From: Silvibacterium acidisoli
Lineage (GTDB): Bacteria > Acidobacteriota > Terriglobia > Terriglobales > Acidobacteriaceae
DNA length: 64,000 bases
Direction of reading: 5' to 3'
Assembly: GCA_022870745.1 (NCBI GenBank)
Contig: CP085323.1
Span: 1,984,001 to 2,048,000 of the forward strand
The notes under the pieces are model-generated. The model made no database searches. It worked only from the letters and a program-made list of their open reading frames with translations, and was not told where the DNA came from. Position numbers and translations under genes: made by a program. Of the stretch, positions 8,093 to 16,709 are shown in pieces (the first letter of the stretch is position 1; the number at the start of each line of letters is the position of its first letter).

Positions 8093-11000
8093 ATGAAGTC
8101 TTTGAAGATCCAACTGTTCTTTGTTCTGCTGTTGGTTCCTATCTTTATAGGTAGCACGTTCCGCGCGATTGCTCAGAACGTCTCTTCCGCCATCCATGGA
8201 ACGGTAACAGACGCCTCGGGCGCCGCCGTGCCAAATGCCTCGGTTGTTGTGACCAACACCAGCACCGGCATCCAGACGAAGACCACGACGGATGGTAAGG
8301 GCTACTACACCCTGCCCCAGCTCCAGCCGGGCGGCCCGTATGAAGTCAAGATCGACGCAACGGGTTTCAAGCAGTTCACCAACTCCGGTTTCACGCTGAA
8401 CGTGAACGACAATCACGAGACCAGCGCCAAGATGGAAGTCGGCTCGGGCAGCACGACTGTCGAAGTCTCCGCGACCGCTCTCCAGGTCGAGACCTCCGAC
8501 ACGCAGCTGAAGCAGATCGTTACCGCGCAGCAGCTTGAACAGATCCCGCTCTTTGGTCGTGACGCTTCCGGCCTCCAGAAGCTGAGCCCGGGCGTCGTAG
8601 AGTCGAGCGACCGTTTCGGCAACTTCTCCAGCAACGGCAACCAGACCACGCAGAACTCGTACCTGCTGAACGGCACCGACATTAATGATGGTGCTCTCCA
8701 GAACGAAGGCATCACGGTCAACCCGGACGCGCTGAGCGAGGAGAACGTTCTTACCAGCACGATGAATCCCGAGTTTGCCCGCAACTCCGGTGCGGTCGTC
8801 AACCAGATCATCAAGTCCGGCACCAACAGCATTCATGGCAACGCGTTCGAATATTACCGCGATTCGTTCATGAATGCGACGCCCTACCTGGCGACGAAGC
8901 CCAACTTCCACCAGAACCTCTACGGCGGAACAGTCGGGTTTCCTGTGATCAAGAACAAGCTTTTCGGTTTTCTTGGTTACCAGGGTCTCCGCAACCGAGT
9001 TGGAAACAGCTACGGCAACAATACGTTTTCGAACGAAAACTTTACCGGGGACTTCACGGCCGATTCGAACTACTTTACGGGCGGCACCAACTCAGCCGGT
9101 TTGAGCAACAACCCGCTTCCATTTGCGGTAAACGGCTGCGCCGCCGGCACGGCCTGGAACCAGTGCTTCAAAAACGGCAGCGTGGTGGTTCCCACCAGCC
9201 AGTGGAATCCGCTGGCGCTGAACTTCACCAACAAGTACATTCCGCACCCGAATCAGTCTGACAGCACCTACCTCTTCAACACGGCTAATACAGGAGCCCA
9301 GGATCAGGGCATCATCCGCGTGGACTTTACGCCGAGCGCGTCCGACAGCGTTTCAGCGTATACCCTCTTCCAGTCGAGCCCTTCCAACAACACGCTTTCG
9401 TTTGGTGGAGGTAGCTTCCCTGGTTTCGGGGAAGTGAACGCTGAGCACTTCAAGCTATTCGGTGCAGCCTGGACCCATACCTTCAATCCTTCGACTCTCA
9501 ACGAGCTCCGCGCTGGTTACTATCGCTTTAACTACGCTTCGGTCCAGCCGCAGAATCCGGCGCTGCCCAGCTCCTTTGGCTTCACCGGAATTACCCCGCA
9601 GGACACTGCTGCAGCGGGCTTTCCTTACCTGAATATCGGAACCTTCGCCCTCGGTAACAGCTACGAAGGACCTCAGCCCCGTCTCGATAGCAACCTGAGC
9701 TTTGGCGATAACTTCACCAAGATCATCGGCGGACATACGCTCAAGTTCGGCGCATTGTGGGAGCAAATGCGTGTCGACAATCCGTTCTCTTACTACAACA
9801 ACGGTGAGTTCGATTTCACGGGTGCAGGACAATACTCATCGGGTGATCCGTTCGTCGACTTCGCTCTTGGCATTCCGGACGACTACAACCAGACCAGTAA
9901 CGGCGACATCAATGCGATGTCTTCGGAGATCTATGCTTACGGGCAGGATAGCTGGAAGGTTTCGAACGACGTAACCGTCAACTTCGGTCTCGCCTGGGAC
10001 GTTGAGAAGCCGACAACGAATGCGCAGTTCGGCGGTCTTGGTATCAATTGCTGGGCAAACACCAGTGCTACCTCGAACGTATTTCCAGGAGCCGCACCGG
10101 GTCTGTTCTTTCCTGGCGATCCGGGTTGCAACCGCGCCGGTGGTCCCACCACGCACTACAACCGTTTCGCTCCGCGTGTTGGCCTTGCCTGGTCGCCTTC
10201 GGATGGTCCTTCGTTCCTGCTTGGAGCTCCCGGCGAGCACAAGTTCTCGGTCCGCATGGGCTACGGTATCTACTACAACCGTGACCAGGAAGAGCAGTCG
10301 CTCCAGAACCTGGAAGATCCTCCGTTCTTCTTCTTCTCGCAGGGCGCTTTGGCATACGGCGGCAGCCCAGCCTTTGCTACGCCTTTCAGCGATGTCACGG
10401 GCAACGCCGCGGCTTCTGGTCCGAACCAGTTCCCCTTCGTAACTCCGAAGGCAGGCGATACCAATATCGACTGGGCTGACCTCTACAGCTATCTGCAGTT
10501 GGCCACTTTCGACAAGAAGCTCTACACCGTTCCTTATTCGCAGAATTTCAACATCACGATTCAGCGCGAATTGCCGGGCAACTCCGTCTTACAGATTGGC
10601 TACGTCGGATCGCTCGGCCGTCACCTGGCAAGCTGGTATGAAGGCGACCCCATCACTCCTGCTGGCCATGCTGCCTGCCTTGCGGATCCGAGTTGCAGCC
10701 AAACCAGCAATCGTAACTACCTCCACCGCTTCTATCCGCAGTATGCCGCGCAGCCTGCTCTGACGCCCGGCGGATCTCCGTGGTACCGCAGTGTTGCTGT
10801 GCAGACAACGGAGAACGCATCGAACTACAACGCTCTGCAGGTCAGCCTCGTCAAGGGCAGCACGCATGGCTTGAGTGGATCGGTTGCTTATACCTACGCG
10901 CATGGTCTCGATAACGGATCGGGTTACGAGAGCGTAACCGGGGGCGCCGGCACAGCAGGTGTTGGACCGTCGCAGATCTACACTCCCGGCTACAAGTACC

Positions 11001-11638
11001 TGAACTACGGCGATTCGGACTACGATGCCCGTCATCGTATCGCTGCTTCGTACGTATATGAGGTTCCGGTCTTTGCCTCCATCCGCGACAACCGCATTCT
11101 CCGGAATACGCTGTCTGGATGGGAAGTTGCCGGTATTACCGCACTCCAGTCTGGTTTCCCGATCGGCATCACGCAGGGCGCGGATCGTTCGCTCTGGTGC
11201 GATGCTGACAGCTACTTCGGCTGCGGCGATCGTCCAAACGTCTCGAACTTCAACATCAAGAAGGTCGATCCGCGGAAACTTACTTCCTTCAACGGCGGAG
11301 CACTGTCGCACTACTACTTTGCACCGACGAACTTCAGCAACGAGACCGTGGGAACCTTCGGCAATGCGAAGCGTAACTTCCTGCACGGACCTGGTTTCGA
11401 CTACACCAACCTGCAGCTCTCGAAGAACTTCCACCTGTTCGCGGCGCACGAGGAGCGTTACCTCCAGTTGCGCGTCGAAGGAGCGAACGTCTTCAATCAC
11501 GCGAACTTCGCTTCGCCGATCGGAACATTCAACTCCGCTACCTTTGGACAGGTGCAGGGTGTTCTGCAGTCGGCTGATCCGAACTCCGATCCGGCTCCGG
11601 CTCGTCAGTTCCAGTTCGTCGGTAAGTTCTTCTTCTAA
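8093..11638 (+). CDS. Oar-like TonB-dependent receptor with carboxypeptidase-regulatory-like domain
   Basis: Giant outer-membrane receptor of the acidobacterial Oar/CarboxypepD_reg type (1181 residues from this start). The ATG at 8093 has GGAG six bases upstream and starts a signal peptide (MKSLKIQLFFVLLLVPIF, cleavage after FRAIAQ). Next come a beta-sandwich carboxypeptidase-regulatory-like repeat (IHGTVTDASGAAVPNASVVV... GYYTLPQLQPG), a TonB plug region (LEQIPLFGRDASGLQKLSPGV, NGTDINDGAL) and a long beta-barrel rich in YxxxF/W patterns that ends with aromatic residues (QFQFVGKFFF), as outer-membrane barrels do. The substrate is unknown; such receptors are usually assigned to uptake of polymers or siderophores. 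A strong terminator follows. Confidence 0.93.
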   Translation: MKSLKIQLFFVLLLVPIFIGSTFRAIAQNVSSAIHGTVTDASGAAVPNASVVVTNTSTGIQTKTTTDGKGYYTLPQLQPGGPYEVKIDATGFKQFTNSGFTLNVNDNHETSAKMEVGSGSTTVEVSATALQVETSDTQLKQIVTAQQLEQIPLFGRDASGLQKLSPGVVESSDRFGNFSSNGNQTTQNSYLLNGTDINDGALQNEGITVNPDALSEENVLTSTMNPEFARNSGAVVNQIIKSGTNSIHGNAFEYYRDSFMNATPYLATKPNFHQNLYGGTVGFPVIKNKLFGFLGYQGLRNRVGNSYGNNTFSNENFTGDFTADSNYFTGGTNSAGLSNNPLPFAVNGCAAGTAWNQCFKNGSVVVPTSQWNPLALNFTNKYIPHPNQSDSTYLFNTANTGAQDQGIIRVDFTPSASDSVSAYTLFQSSPSNNTLSFGGGSFPGFGEVNAEHFKLFGAAWTHTFNPSTLNELRAGYYRFNYASVQPQNPALPSSFGFTGITPQDTAAAGFPYLNIGTFALGNSYEGPQPRLDSNLSFGDNFTKIIGGHTLKFGALWEQMRVDNPFSYYNNGEFDFTGAGQYSSGDPFVDFALGIPDDYNQTSNGDINAMSSEIYAYGQDSWKVSNDVTVNFGLAWDVEKPTTNAQFGGLGINCWANTSATSNVFPGAAPGLFFPGDPGCNRAGGPTTHYNRFAPRVGLAWSPSDGPSFLLGAPGEHKFSVRMGYGIYYNRDQEEQSLQNLEDPPFFFFSQGALAYGGSPAFATPFSDVTGNAAASGPNQFPFVTPKAGDTNIDWADLYSYLQLATFDKKLYTVPYSQNFNITIQRELPGNSVLQIGYVGSLGRHLASWYEGDPITPAGHAACLADPSCSQTSNRNYLHRFYPQYAAQPALTPGGSPWYRSVAVQTTENASNYNALQVSLVKGSTHGLSGSVAYTYAHGLDNGSGYESVTGGAGTAGVGPSQIYTPGYKYLNYGDSDYDARHRIAASYVYEVPVFASIRDNRILRNTLSGWEVAGITALQSGFPIGITQGADRSLWCDADSYFGCGDRPNVSNFNIKKVDPRKLTSFNGGALSHYYFAPTNFSNETVGTFGNAKRNFLHGPGFDYTNLQLSKNFHLFAAHEERYLQLRVEGANVFNHANFASPIGTFNSATFGQVQGVLQSADPNSDPAPARQFQFVGKFFF

Positions 11639-11658
11639 GAACTATCTCTCAACCTAAA

Positions 11659-11689
11659 AAGGCGCGGCCAAAAAGCCGCGCCTTCTTTT
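11659..11689. terminator. Bidirectional intrinsic terminator
   Basis: Perfect 10-bp stem AAGGCGCGGC / GCCGCGCCTT with a 6-base loop, followed on the plus strand by CTTTTAA and on the minus strand by TTTTTAGG. It separates the receptor gene (plus) from the convergent amidohydrolase gene (minus). Confidence 0.88.
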
Positions 11690-11698
11690 AAGCCGTAC

Positions 11699-12976
11699 TT
11701 AGCGTTTGTAGATCACTCCGTTCTTCATCACGAAAGCTACCTGCTTCATCACCGCGATGTCCTGAAGAGGATTGCCGGGAACGGCAATGATGTCCGCGTA
11801 AAAGCCGGGCTTGAGTTGTCCCACCTGGTCCTGCCATCCGAGGAGCTTTGCTCCGTTGAGCATGTCGGCCTGCAGTACGGCCAGCGGCTTCATTCCGTAT
11901 TCGACCATCAATTCGAGCTCGCGTGCCTGGGTTCCGTGCGGGAACGGGCCTACATCACTGCCGACGGCGAAAGGAATGCCGGCCGCCATCTGTTTCTTGA
12001 ATTGCGCCGCATGGTAAGCGATGAGCTTTCCTTCGAGCTCAGCCTCCTTCGCTCCAGTGGCATGCTGTTCGAAGTATTCGGAGATGGCGAAGGTCGGTAC
12101 CGCCGGGATTCCCTTCTCGCGCATCAGGCGCATCGTCTCGTCGTCCAGCTGCACGGCATGGTCTATGGAGGCGACTCCGGCCTGCGCGGCGTAAAGCGTC
12201 CCCGGCTCGCCCATGGCGTGCACGCCGACCGTCGTGCCCAGCCTTGCGGCTTCGTCTACGGCAGCTTTCAGCTCGGCGACCGTGTATTGATAGGGCGTGG
12301 AAAGGATGCCGTCCTTCAGCGAATCGTGGCCGGTCTCGTAAATCTTTACGAAGTCCGAGCCTTCCTTATGCTGCTCGCGGATTGTTGTGACAAGCTCCGC
12401 CGCATTGTTGGCGTAGTCGGCATTCGAGAGCACGTGTTGCGCGGGATTGAAATGGATGGCGTCTTCATGCCCGCCGAGCACGCTGATGGCGTTGCCGCTG
12501 ATGCGCATGCGCGGTCCGGGGATCAGCCCGTTATTTATGGCGTCGCGCACCGCGGTGTCGGCGGAGCCGGCGCCTTCGGTTCCCATATCCCGTTCTGCGG
12601 TGAATCCGCCCATCAGGTCGTCGCGGGCGGCGAGAGTGGCGAGGATGGTGCGCTGGGGAACCGACTCTTCCACAGTTTGCAGGTCTTCGGCTCCGGGATG
12701 GAGGAAAAGATGTACATGCACGTCGATCATGCCGGGCGTGAGGATGCGATCGCCGAGATCGATCAATTCGGCACCTGCAGGATGCGCGACGGAGCGGCCA
12801 ACGGCACCGATGCGCTCGCCTTCCACCAGTACTTCGCCGGGCGAGAGGATTGTGCCCGTTGCGACGTCGAGCAGCCTGGCCGCGTGCAGCACGATGGGTT
12901 TCGGCTGCTGGGCATGCAGAACGGCGGTAGAAGCGCTAAGCGCGAGAAGCGTAAGAAGGCGGGATCTGGCTCTCAT
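11699..12976 (-). CDS. Exported amidohydrolase-family protein (imidazolonepropionase-like)
   Basis: Predicted periplasmic metal-dependent hydrolase of the amidohydrolase superfamily, 425 residues. A signal peptide MRARSRLLTLLALSASTAVLHAQ is followed by the small beta-domain (LLDVATGTILSPGEVLVEGERI), then the metal site HVH at His87/His89 in PGMIDVHVHLFLHPG. Further ligand candidates are VGVHAMGEP, ASIDHAVQL and the late Asp in FAVGSDVGPFPHG. The ending LKPGFYADIIAVPGNPLQDI is typical of the family. The substrate cannot be told from sequence; relatives include dipeptidases and prolidase-like enzymes. It faces the SRPBCC gene divergently. Confidence 0.9.
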   Translation of the reverse strand: MRARSRLLTLLALSASTAVLHAQQPKPIVLHAARLLDVATGTILSPGEVLVEGERIGAVGRSVAHPAGAELIDLGDRILTPGMIDVHVHLFLHPGAEDLQTVEESVPQRTILATLAARDDLMGGFTAERDMGTEGAGSADTAVRDAINNGLIPGPRMRISGNAISVLGGHEDAIHFNPAQHVLSNADYANNAAELVTTIREQHKEGSDFVKIYETGHDSLKDGILSTPYQYTVAELKAAVDEAARLGTTVGVHAMGEPGTLYAAQAGVASIDHAVQLDDETMRLMREKGIPAVPTFAISEYFEQHATGAKEAELEGKLIAYHAAQFKKQMAAGIPFAVGSDVGPFPHGTQARELELMVEYGMKPLAVLQADMLNGAKLLGWQDQVGQLKPGFYADIIAVPGNPLQDIAVMKQVAFVMKNGVIYKR

Positions 12977-13034
12977 GCGGGAAGTGTAAGGCCTTACGGG
13001 CCCGTGTCGACAGCAAATCCGGTGCGGTGCATCC

Positions 13035-13040
13035 TATAAT
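13035..13040 (+). promoter_or_regulatory. -10 box directly before SRPBCC gene
   Basis: A consensus TATAAT ends eight bases before the ATG at 13049, so the transcript should start within about two bases of the start codon (leaderless or nearly so). There is no Shine-Dalgarno sequence. Confidence 0.55.
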
Positions 13041-13048
13041 TCATCGCC

Positions 13049-13552
13049 ATGACAAAGGTCTTCACGCTGCGTGACAGCATTCTCGTCGAAGCTCCTATCG
13101 AGCGCTGCTTCCAGCTCTCTACGTGTATTGCGATTGTCGAGAGTGAATTGAAAATGCGTCCCATGGACGGGCCTGCGGACGGCTTTGTGACGGATGGCGA
13201 CACGGTCCTTTGGCGAGGCTGGAAGTTCGGCCTGCCGCAGCTGCATGAAAGCCTGATCGAGGCGTTCGATCCGCCCCGCTTCTTTCGCGACCGCATGTTG
13301 CGCGGGCGCTTTCACACCTTCGAGCACGATCACTATTTTCTCGACCAGAAGGATGGGACGGTGATGCTGGCGGACGAACTGCGGTTCAGTATGCCGTTTG
13401 GCCGGTTGGGGGAACTCGTGGGGAAGTTGCTGCTGGTACCGCATATCCGGGGGTTGATGCACCGGCGCTTTGCGCGGCTGAAGCGGACGGCCGAGAGCGA
13501 GGACTGGCGGCAGTACTTAGAAGGTGCAGGCTCATCGCTTCGGCCGGAATGA
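13049..13552 (+). CDS. SRPBCC-family (START/Bet v1-like) ligand-binding protein
   Basis: A 167-residue cytoplasmic protein with the SRPBCC/polyketide-cyclase fold pattern: an opening strand with ILVEAPIERCFQLST (the usual V-x-APxExVF motif), a central WRGWKFGLPQLHESLIEAFDPPRFFRDRM, and FHTFEHDHYFLDQKDGTVMLADELRF before a C-terminal helix. Relatives bind hydrophobic ligands or act as cyclases or transcriptional helpers; the ligand here is unknown. The last ~10 codons are made of a repeat (13526-13558) related to the palindrome at 20591-20645, so the C-terminal residues GSSLRPE are probably repeat-derived. The start lies eight bases after a TATAAT box. Confidence 0.85.
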   Translation: MTKVFTLRDSILVEAPIERCFQLSTCIAIVESELKMRPMDGPADGFVTDGDTVLWRGWKFGLPQLHESLIEAFDPPRFFRDRMLRGRFHTFEHDHYFLDQKDGTVMLADELRFSMPFGRLGELVGKLLLVPHIRGLMHRRFARLKRTAESEDWRQYLEGAGSSLRPE

Positions 13553-13558
13553 CAATCC
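13526..13558. repeat. Half copy of dispersed palindromic repeat overlapping a gene end
   Basis: This stretch resembles the left arm of the 20591-20645 palindrome: both contain TCGCTTCG, then a short C/G-rich step, then ATGACAA, preceded by GCAG. It lies across the last codons and stop of the SRPBCC gene. Confidence 0.55.
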
Positions 13559-13578
13559 TACGGTTTTGGGGAAATAAC

Positions 13579-13612
13579 ATCGCGGCGCGATATAATTAGA
13601 TCGTGACGCGAT
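13579..13612 (+). promoter_or_regulatory. Promoter with twin operator palindromes for the MarR operon
   Basis: Two related 13-bp sites, ATCGCGGCGCGAT (13579-13591, perfect 6+1+6 palindrome) and ATCGTGACGCGAT (13600-13612, extended by AG/CT to arms AGATCG/CGATCT), start 21 bases apart, two helical turns. The TATAAT -10 box (13591-13596) lies between them and the GTG start codon (13603) is inside the second. A dimeric regulator on both sites would block RNA polymerase, as expected for MarR autoregulation. Confidence 0.7.
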
Positions 13613-14034
13613 CTAAAAAAGAGAAGTCCGACAGGGGCGAAAGCCGAAAGATCGACCGTAAAGACCTGCGGGAGCTGGCTGAGTTCCGCTATTCATTGCG
13701 GAAATTTCTGCGTTTCAGCGAGAATGCGGCGCGCAGGCATGGGGTGACTCCGCAGCAGCACCAGCTGATGCTGGGCGTGGCCGGGTTCACGAAGTCGGGT
13801 ACGGCTACTATCTCGGAGCTGGCCGAGTTTCTGCAGGAGAAGAATCACTCCGTGGTCGGCCTGGTGGAGCGGGCGGTTGAGAGCGGCCTGGTGAGCCGTG
13901 CCAGCAGCGAAGCCGACCGCCGTGCCGTGGTCGTCTCGCTGACGCCGCGTGGCGAAGAGGTCCTGGCCGAGCTTACCGAGATTCATCACGATGAAGTGAA
14001 GCGGATGCGCACGGGCTGGAAGAAGCGCAAATGA
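13603..14034 (+). CDS. MarR-family transcriptional regulator
   Basis: A winged-helix repressor of 143 residues. After a charged N-terminal arm comes the dimerisation helix (LRKFLRFSENAARRHGVTPQQHQLMLGV), then the DNA-binding helices (TISELAEFLQEKNHSVVGLVERAVESGLV) and the wing with the family signature DRRAVVVSLTPRGEEVL. The GTG start at 13603 is the only plausible one: the TATAAT box ends seven bases before it, leaving no room for a leader, so the mRNA is predicted to be leaderless. The stop overlaps the chloride-transporter start by four bases (ATGA), which ties the regulator to the transport genes. Its effector is unknown. Confidence 0.93.
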   Translation: MTRSKKEKSDRGESRKIDRKDLRELAEFRYSLRKFLRFSENAARRHGVTPQQHQLMLGVAGFTKSGTATISELAEFLQEKNHSVVGLVERAVESGLVSRASSEADRRAVVVSLTPRGEEVLAELTEIHHDEVKRMRTGWKKRK

Positions 14035-15371
14035 GCGGGAGGCATCTTTATCATCGCTACCGCGGACTGGTCCGCAAGGATCTAAGCGAGGTCTACGCGC
14101 GGGATCTGCGCAAGTGGCTGATCGTCGCCCCGGTTATTGGCGCCGTTACCGGGCTTGCGATTACTGGTATTGCGGTGATCATCCTCGGCAAGCTATGGCC
14201 TGCGGTGCTCGGCTACTATCTTCGTCACCACTGGGCGATCCTGCCGGGTCTGCTGCTGGGCTTCATCGCGACCGGGCTCATCATGCAGTTTCTAACTCCA
14301 AACCCCGACGATCACTCTACCGAGGAGATCATCCGTGCCTACCATGAGCATGAGGGGCGGGTGAACATGCGTCCTTTTCTGCCGAAGCTGCTGGCCGCCA
14401 TTGCGACGGTTGGCTTCGGAGGCAGTGCTGCGCTTGAGGGGCCGAGCATCTATGGCGGAGCGGCGATCGGCTCCTGGCTGTGGGCACACCTGCGCCGTCT
14501 CCGGCTGACGGAGCGCGACCGGCGCATCATGCTTATCTGCGGCGCGGCTGCCGGCATGTCAGCGGTCTTTCGCGCGCCGCTGACGGGTATCGTCTTTGCG
14601 CTGGAGATGCCGTATCGCGATGACCTGGCGCATGAGGCGCTGGTGCCTTCGCTCATCGCATCGGTCGTCTCCTTCGTTACCCTCAGCAGTTTCCTTGGCA
14701 GCGAGCCACTCTTCAACTTTCATGCTGCCGCGGGCTATACGCGCCAGGACCTCTACTGGAGCGCGCTGCTGGGCGTGTTGATCGGGCTGGTTGCGATGGT
14801 TTTTGTCATCACCTTCCGGCGTGCGCGCGGCTTCTTTATCCGCCTGCGGATCCCGCACTGGCAGAAGCTTGCGCTGGGCGCTCTGCTTACGGGCATCTGC
14901 GGCCTGCTGTTCCTTGCGATCTACCCCGGAAACATGATTCCCATCGGGCCGAATTACGAAGCGGTCGGACAGATCCTGGGGCAACCGCACAGTTCAGCGC
15001 AGCTCATTATCTTCAGCTTGCTCAAGCTTGCGGCCACGCTGTCTACACTTGCGGTGGGCGGCGTGAGTGCGATGTTTGTGCCGCTCTTTCTGACCGGAGG
15101 CAGCCTCGGCATTGCTTTTGCGCAGTCCGTGGTGCACACGCAGTCGCTGGGGCTGTATGCGGCGGTAGGCATGGCGTCCTTCATTGCTGCCGGGTATAAG
15201 ACGCCGTTGGCGGCTGTCGTCTTTGTGGCGGAAGCCACGGGCGGACATGCTTTCATCATTCCTGCGTTGATTGGATCGGCGCTGGCCTATGCTGTCTCGG
15301 GTGACGCATCCGCATCCGGCGATCAGCGTCTCCACGAAGGCGCGCGGGTTCTCGAAAAGAGCAGCGAATAG
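14031..15371 (+). CDS. ClC-family chloride channel / H+-Cl- antiporter
   Basis: Inner-membrane anion transporter of 446 residues with about ten membrane helices. Recognisable ClC elements are GGSAALEGPSIYGGAAIGSW (the GxEGP filter, with the gating glutamate present), GAAAGMSAVFRAPLTGIVFALEM, and the late GGVSAMFVPLFLTGGSLG and MASFIAAGYKTPLAAVVFVAEATGG. There is no cytoplasmic CBS pair. In other bacteria such proteins help survive acid shock by chloride-for-proton exchange. It is translationally coupled to the MarR regulator and followed after 38 bases by an ArsB-like transporter, so one regulated ion-transport operon is likely. Confidence 0.9.
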   Translation: MSGRHLYHRYRGLVRKDLSEVYARDLRKWLIVAPVIGAVTGLAITGIAVIILGKLWPAVLGYYLRHHWAILPGLLLGFIATGLIMQFLTPNPDDHSTEEIIRAYHEHEGRVNMRPFLPKLLAAIATVGFGGSAALEGPSIYGGAAIGSWLWAHLRRLRLTERDRRIMLICGAAAGMSAVFRAPLTGIVFALEMPYRDDLAHEALVPSLIASVVSFVTLSSFLGSEPLFNFHAAAGYTRQDLYWSALLGVLIGLVAMVFVITFRRARGFFIRLRIPHWQKLALGALLTGICGLLFLAIYPGNMIPIGPNYEAVGQILGQPHSSAQLIIFSLLKLAATLSTLAVGGVSAMFVPLFLTGGSLGIAFAQSVVHTQSLGLYAAVGMASFIAAGYKTPLAAVVFVAEATGGHAFIIPALIGSALAYAVSGDASASGDQRLHEGARVLEKSSE

Positions 15372-15409
15372 GAAGCGGGCGGCCCGGGCCGCATCTAAAC
15401 TGGCTTAGA

Positions 15410-16660
15410 ATGCCCACCGCGCACGTTCTTATCTGGACTATCTCTCTCGCCAGCATCGTCTGCATGCTTGTCAGACCCCGGCGCATTCCTGAAGCCGTAT
15501 GGGTTTCGGCCGGTGCGCTGCTGTTGGTGCTATGCAGGCTGCTGCCTATTCCCGCAGCGTTTCATGCCGTAGCCAAGGGAGGGGATGTTTATCTTTTCCT
15601 GACGGGCATGATGCTGCTGGCGGAGCTGGCCCGGCACGAGGGCGTCTTCGACTGGCTGGCGGCCATCGCGCTGGGCCATGCGGAAGGTTCCGCTTCGCGA
15701 TTCTTCGTTCTTGTCTACGTGACGGGCGTGGGGGTGACGGCTCTGCTCTCGAACGATGCGACGGCGGTGGTGCTGACTCCTGCCGTGTTGGCGGCGGTGC
15801 GGCGGGCGCAGTTGAAAGATCCCAGACCCTACCTGTTGGCCTGCGCATTTATTGCAAACGCGGCGAGCTTCGTGCTGCCGATCTCAAACCCTGCAAACCT
15901 TGTCATCTATGGCAATCACATTCCCGCGCTTGGGCCGTGGATGAAGATCTTCATTCTGCCTTCGATCATCTCGATCGTGGCGACATATTTCTGCATCCGC
16001 CTGCTGTCGCGCAGTGCTTTGCGCGAAACGTTGCATCGGCCTGAAGAGCAGGTTCCGCTATCGCCGACGGGCAGGCTTGCACTGTTCGGCCTGGCGCTGG
16101 CCTCGGTGGCTCTGCTGGTGGCCTCAGGCCTGGGTATGAACCTGGGAGCACCCACCTGCGCTGCCGCTGCTGTCGCGGTCCTCGTCGTTACCTTCAAAGA
16201 GAGAGCCGCGTTTCCTCGCGTGATTCGCGGTGTCTCGTGGAGCGTTCTGCCGCTGGTGGCGGGGCTCTTTGTATTGGTCGAGGGGCTGAATGGCACGGGA
16301 ATGACGGCGCTGACACAGCGCGGGATGCAGGCTGTGCTTTCGGCAGGACAGGTAACGGGTTCGCTGGCAGCTGCGGGCGCAGTGGCGCTGCTCTCAAACC
16401 TCATGAACAACCTGCCGGTCGGCCTGATCGCCGGTGGAGCGCTCGAGCATGCGCAGCAGGCCGCGCGGCTGGTGCCCTCCGTGCTGATCGGTGTGGATCT
16501 TGGCCCGAACCTTTCGGTGACTGGATCGCTGGCGACCATCCTGTGGCTGATCGCGCTGCGGCGCGATGGAGTGGAGATCAGCGGCGGGCAGTTTCTGAAA
16601 GCGGGTCTGTTGGTGATGCCGGTGGCGCTGGTGTTGAGCGTGCTGGCATTGGTGCACTGA
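15410..16660 (+). CDS. ArsB/NhaD-superfamily ion transporter (arsenite-permease-like)
   Basis: A 416-residue integral membrane protein with about eleven hydrophobic segments. Family signals are GDVYLFLTGMMLLAELARHEGVFDWLA, the loop VTALLSNDATAVVLTPAVLAAV, IANAASFVLPISNPANLVIYG and LLSNLMNNLPVGLIAGGAL; the paired NDA/NNLP re-entrant loops are typical of arsenite permeases and related anion:Na+ symporters. No arsR, arsA or arsC is nearby, so arsenite as substrate is only a possibility. A TAAACT box ends eight bases before the ATG, so it may also be transcribed on its own as a leaderless message. Confidence 0.85.
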   Translation: MPTAHVLIWTISLASIVCMLVRPRRIPEAVWVSAGALLLVLCRLLPIPAAFHAVAKGGDVYLFLTGMMLLAELARHEGVFDWLAAIALGHAEGSASRFFVLVYVTGVGVTALLSNDATAVVLTPAVLAAVRRAQLKDPRPYLLACAFIANAASFVLPISNPANLVIYGNHIPALGPWMKIFILPSIISIVATYFCIRLLSRSALRETLHRPEEQVPLSPTGRLALFGLALASVALLVASGLGMNLGAPTCAAAAVAVLVVTFKERAAFPRVIRGVSWSVLPLVAGLFVLVEGLNGTGMTALTQRGMQAVLSAGQVTGSLAAAGAVALLSNLMNNLPVGLIAGGALEHAQQAARLVPSVLIGVDLGPNLSVTGSLATILWLIALRRDGVEISGGQFLKAGLLVMPVALVLSVLALVH

Positions 16661-16709
16661 AGCTGCGATGTTCAGACCCGGGCAAGGTCCTGCAACATGT
16701 CCCTGATTT

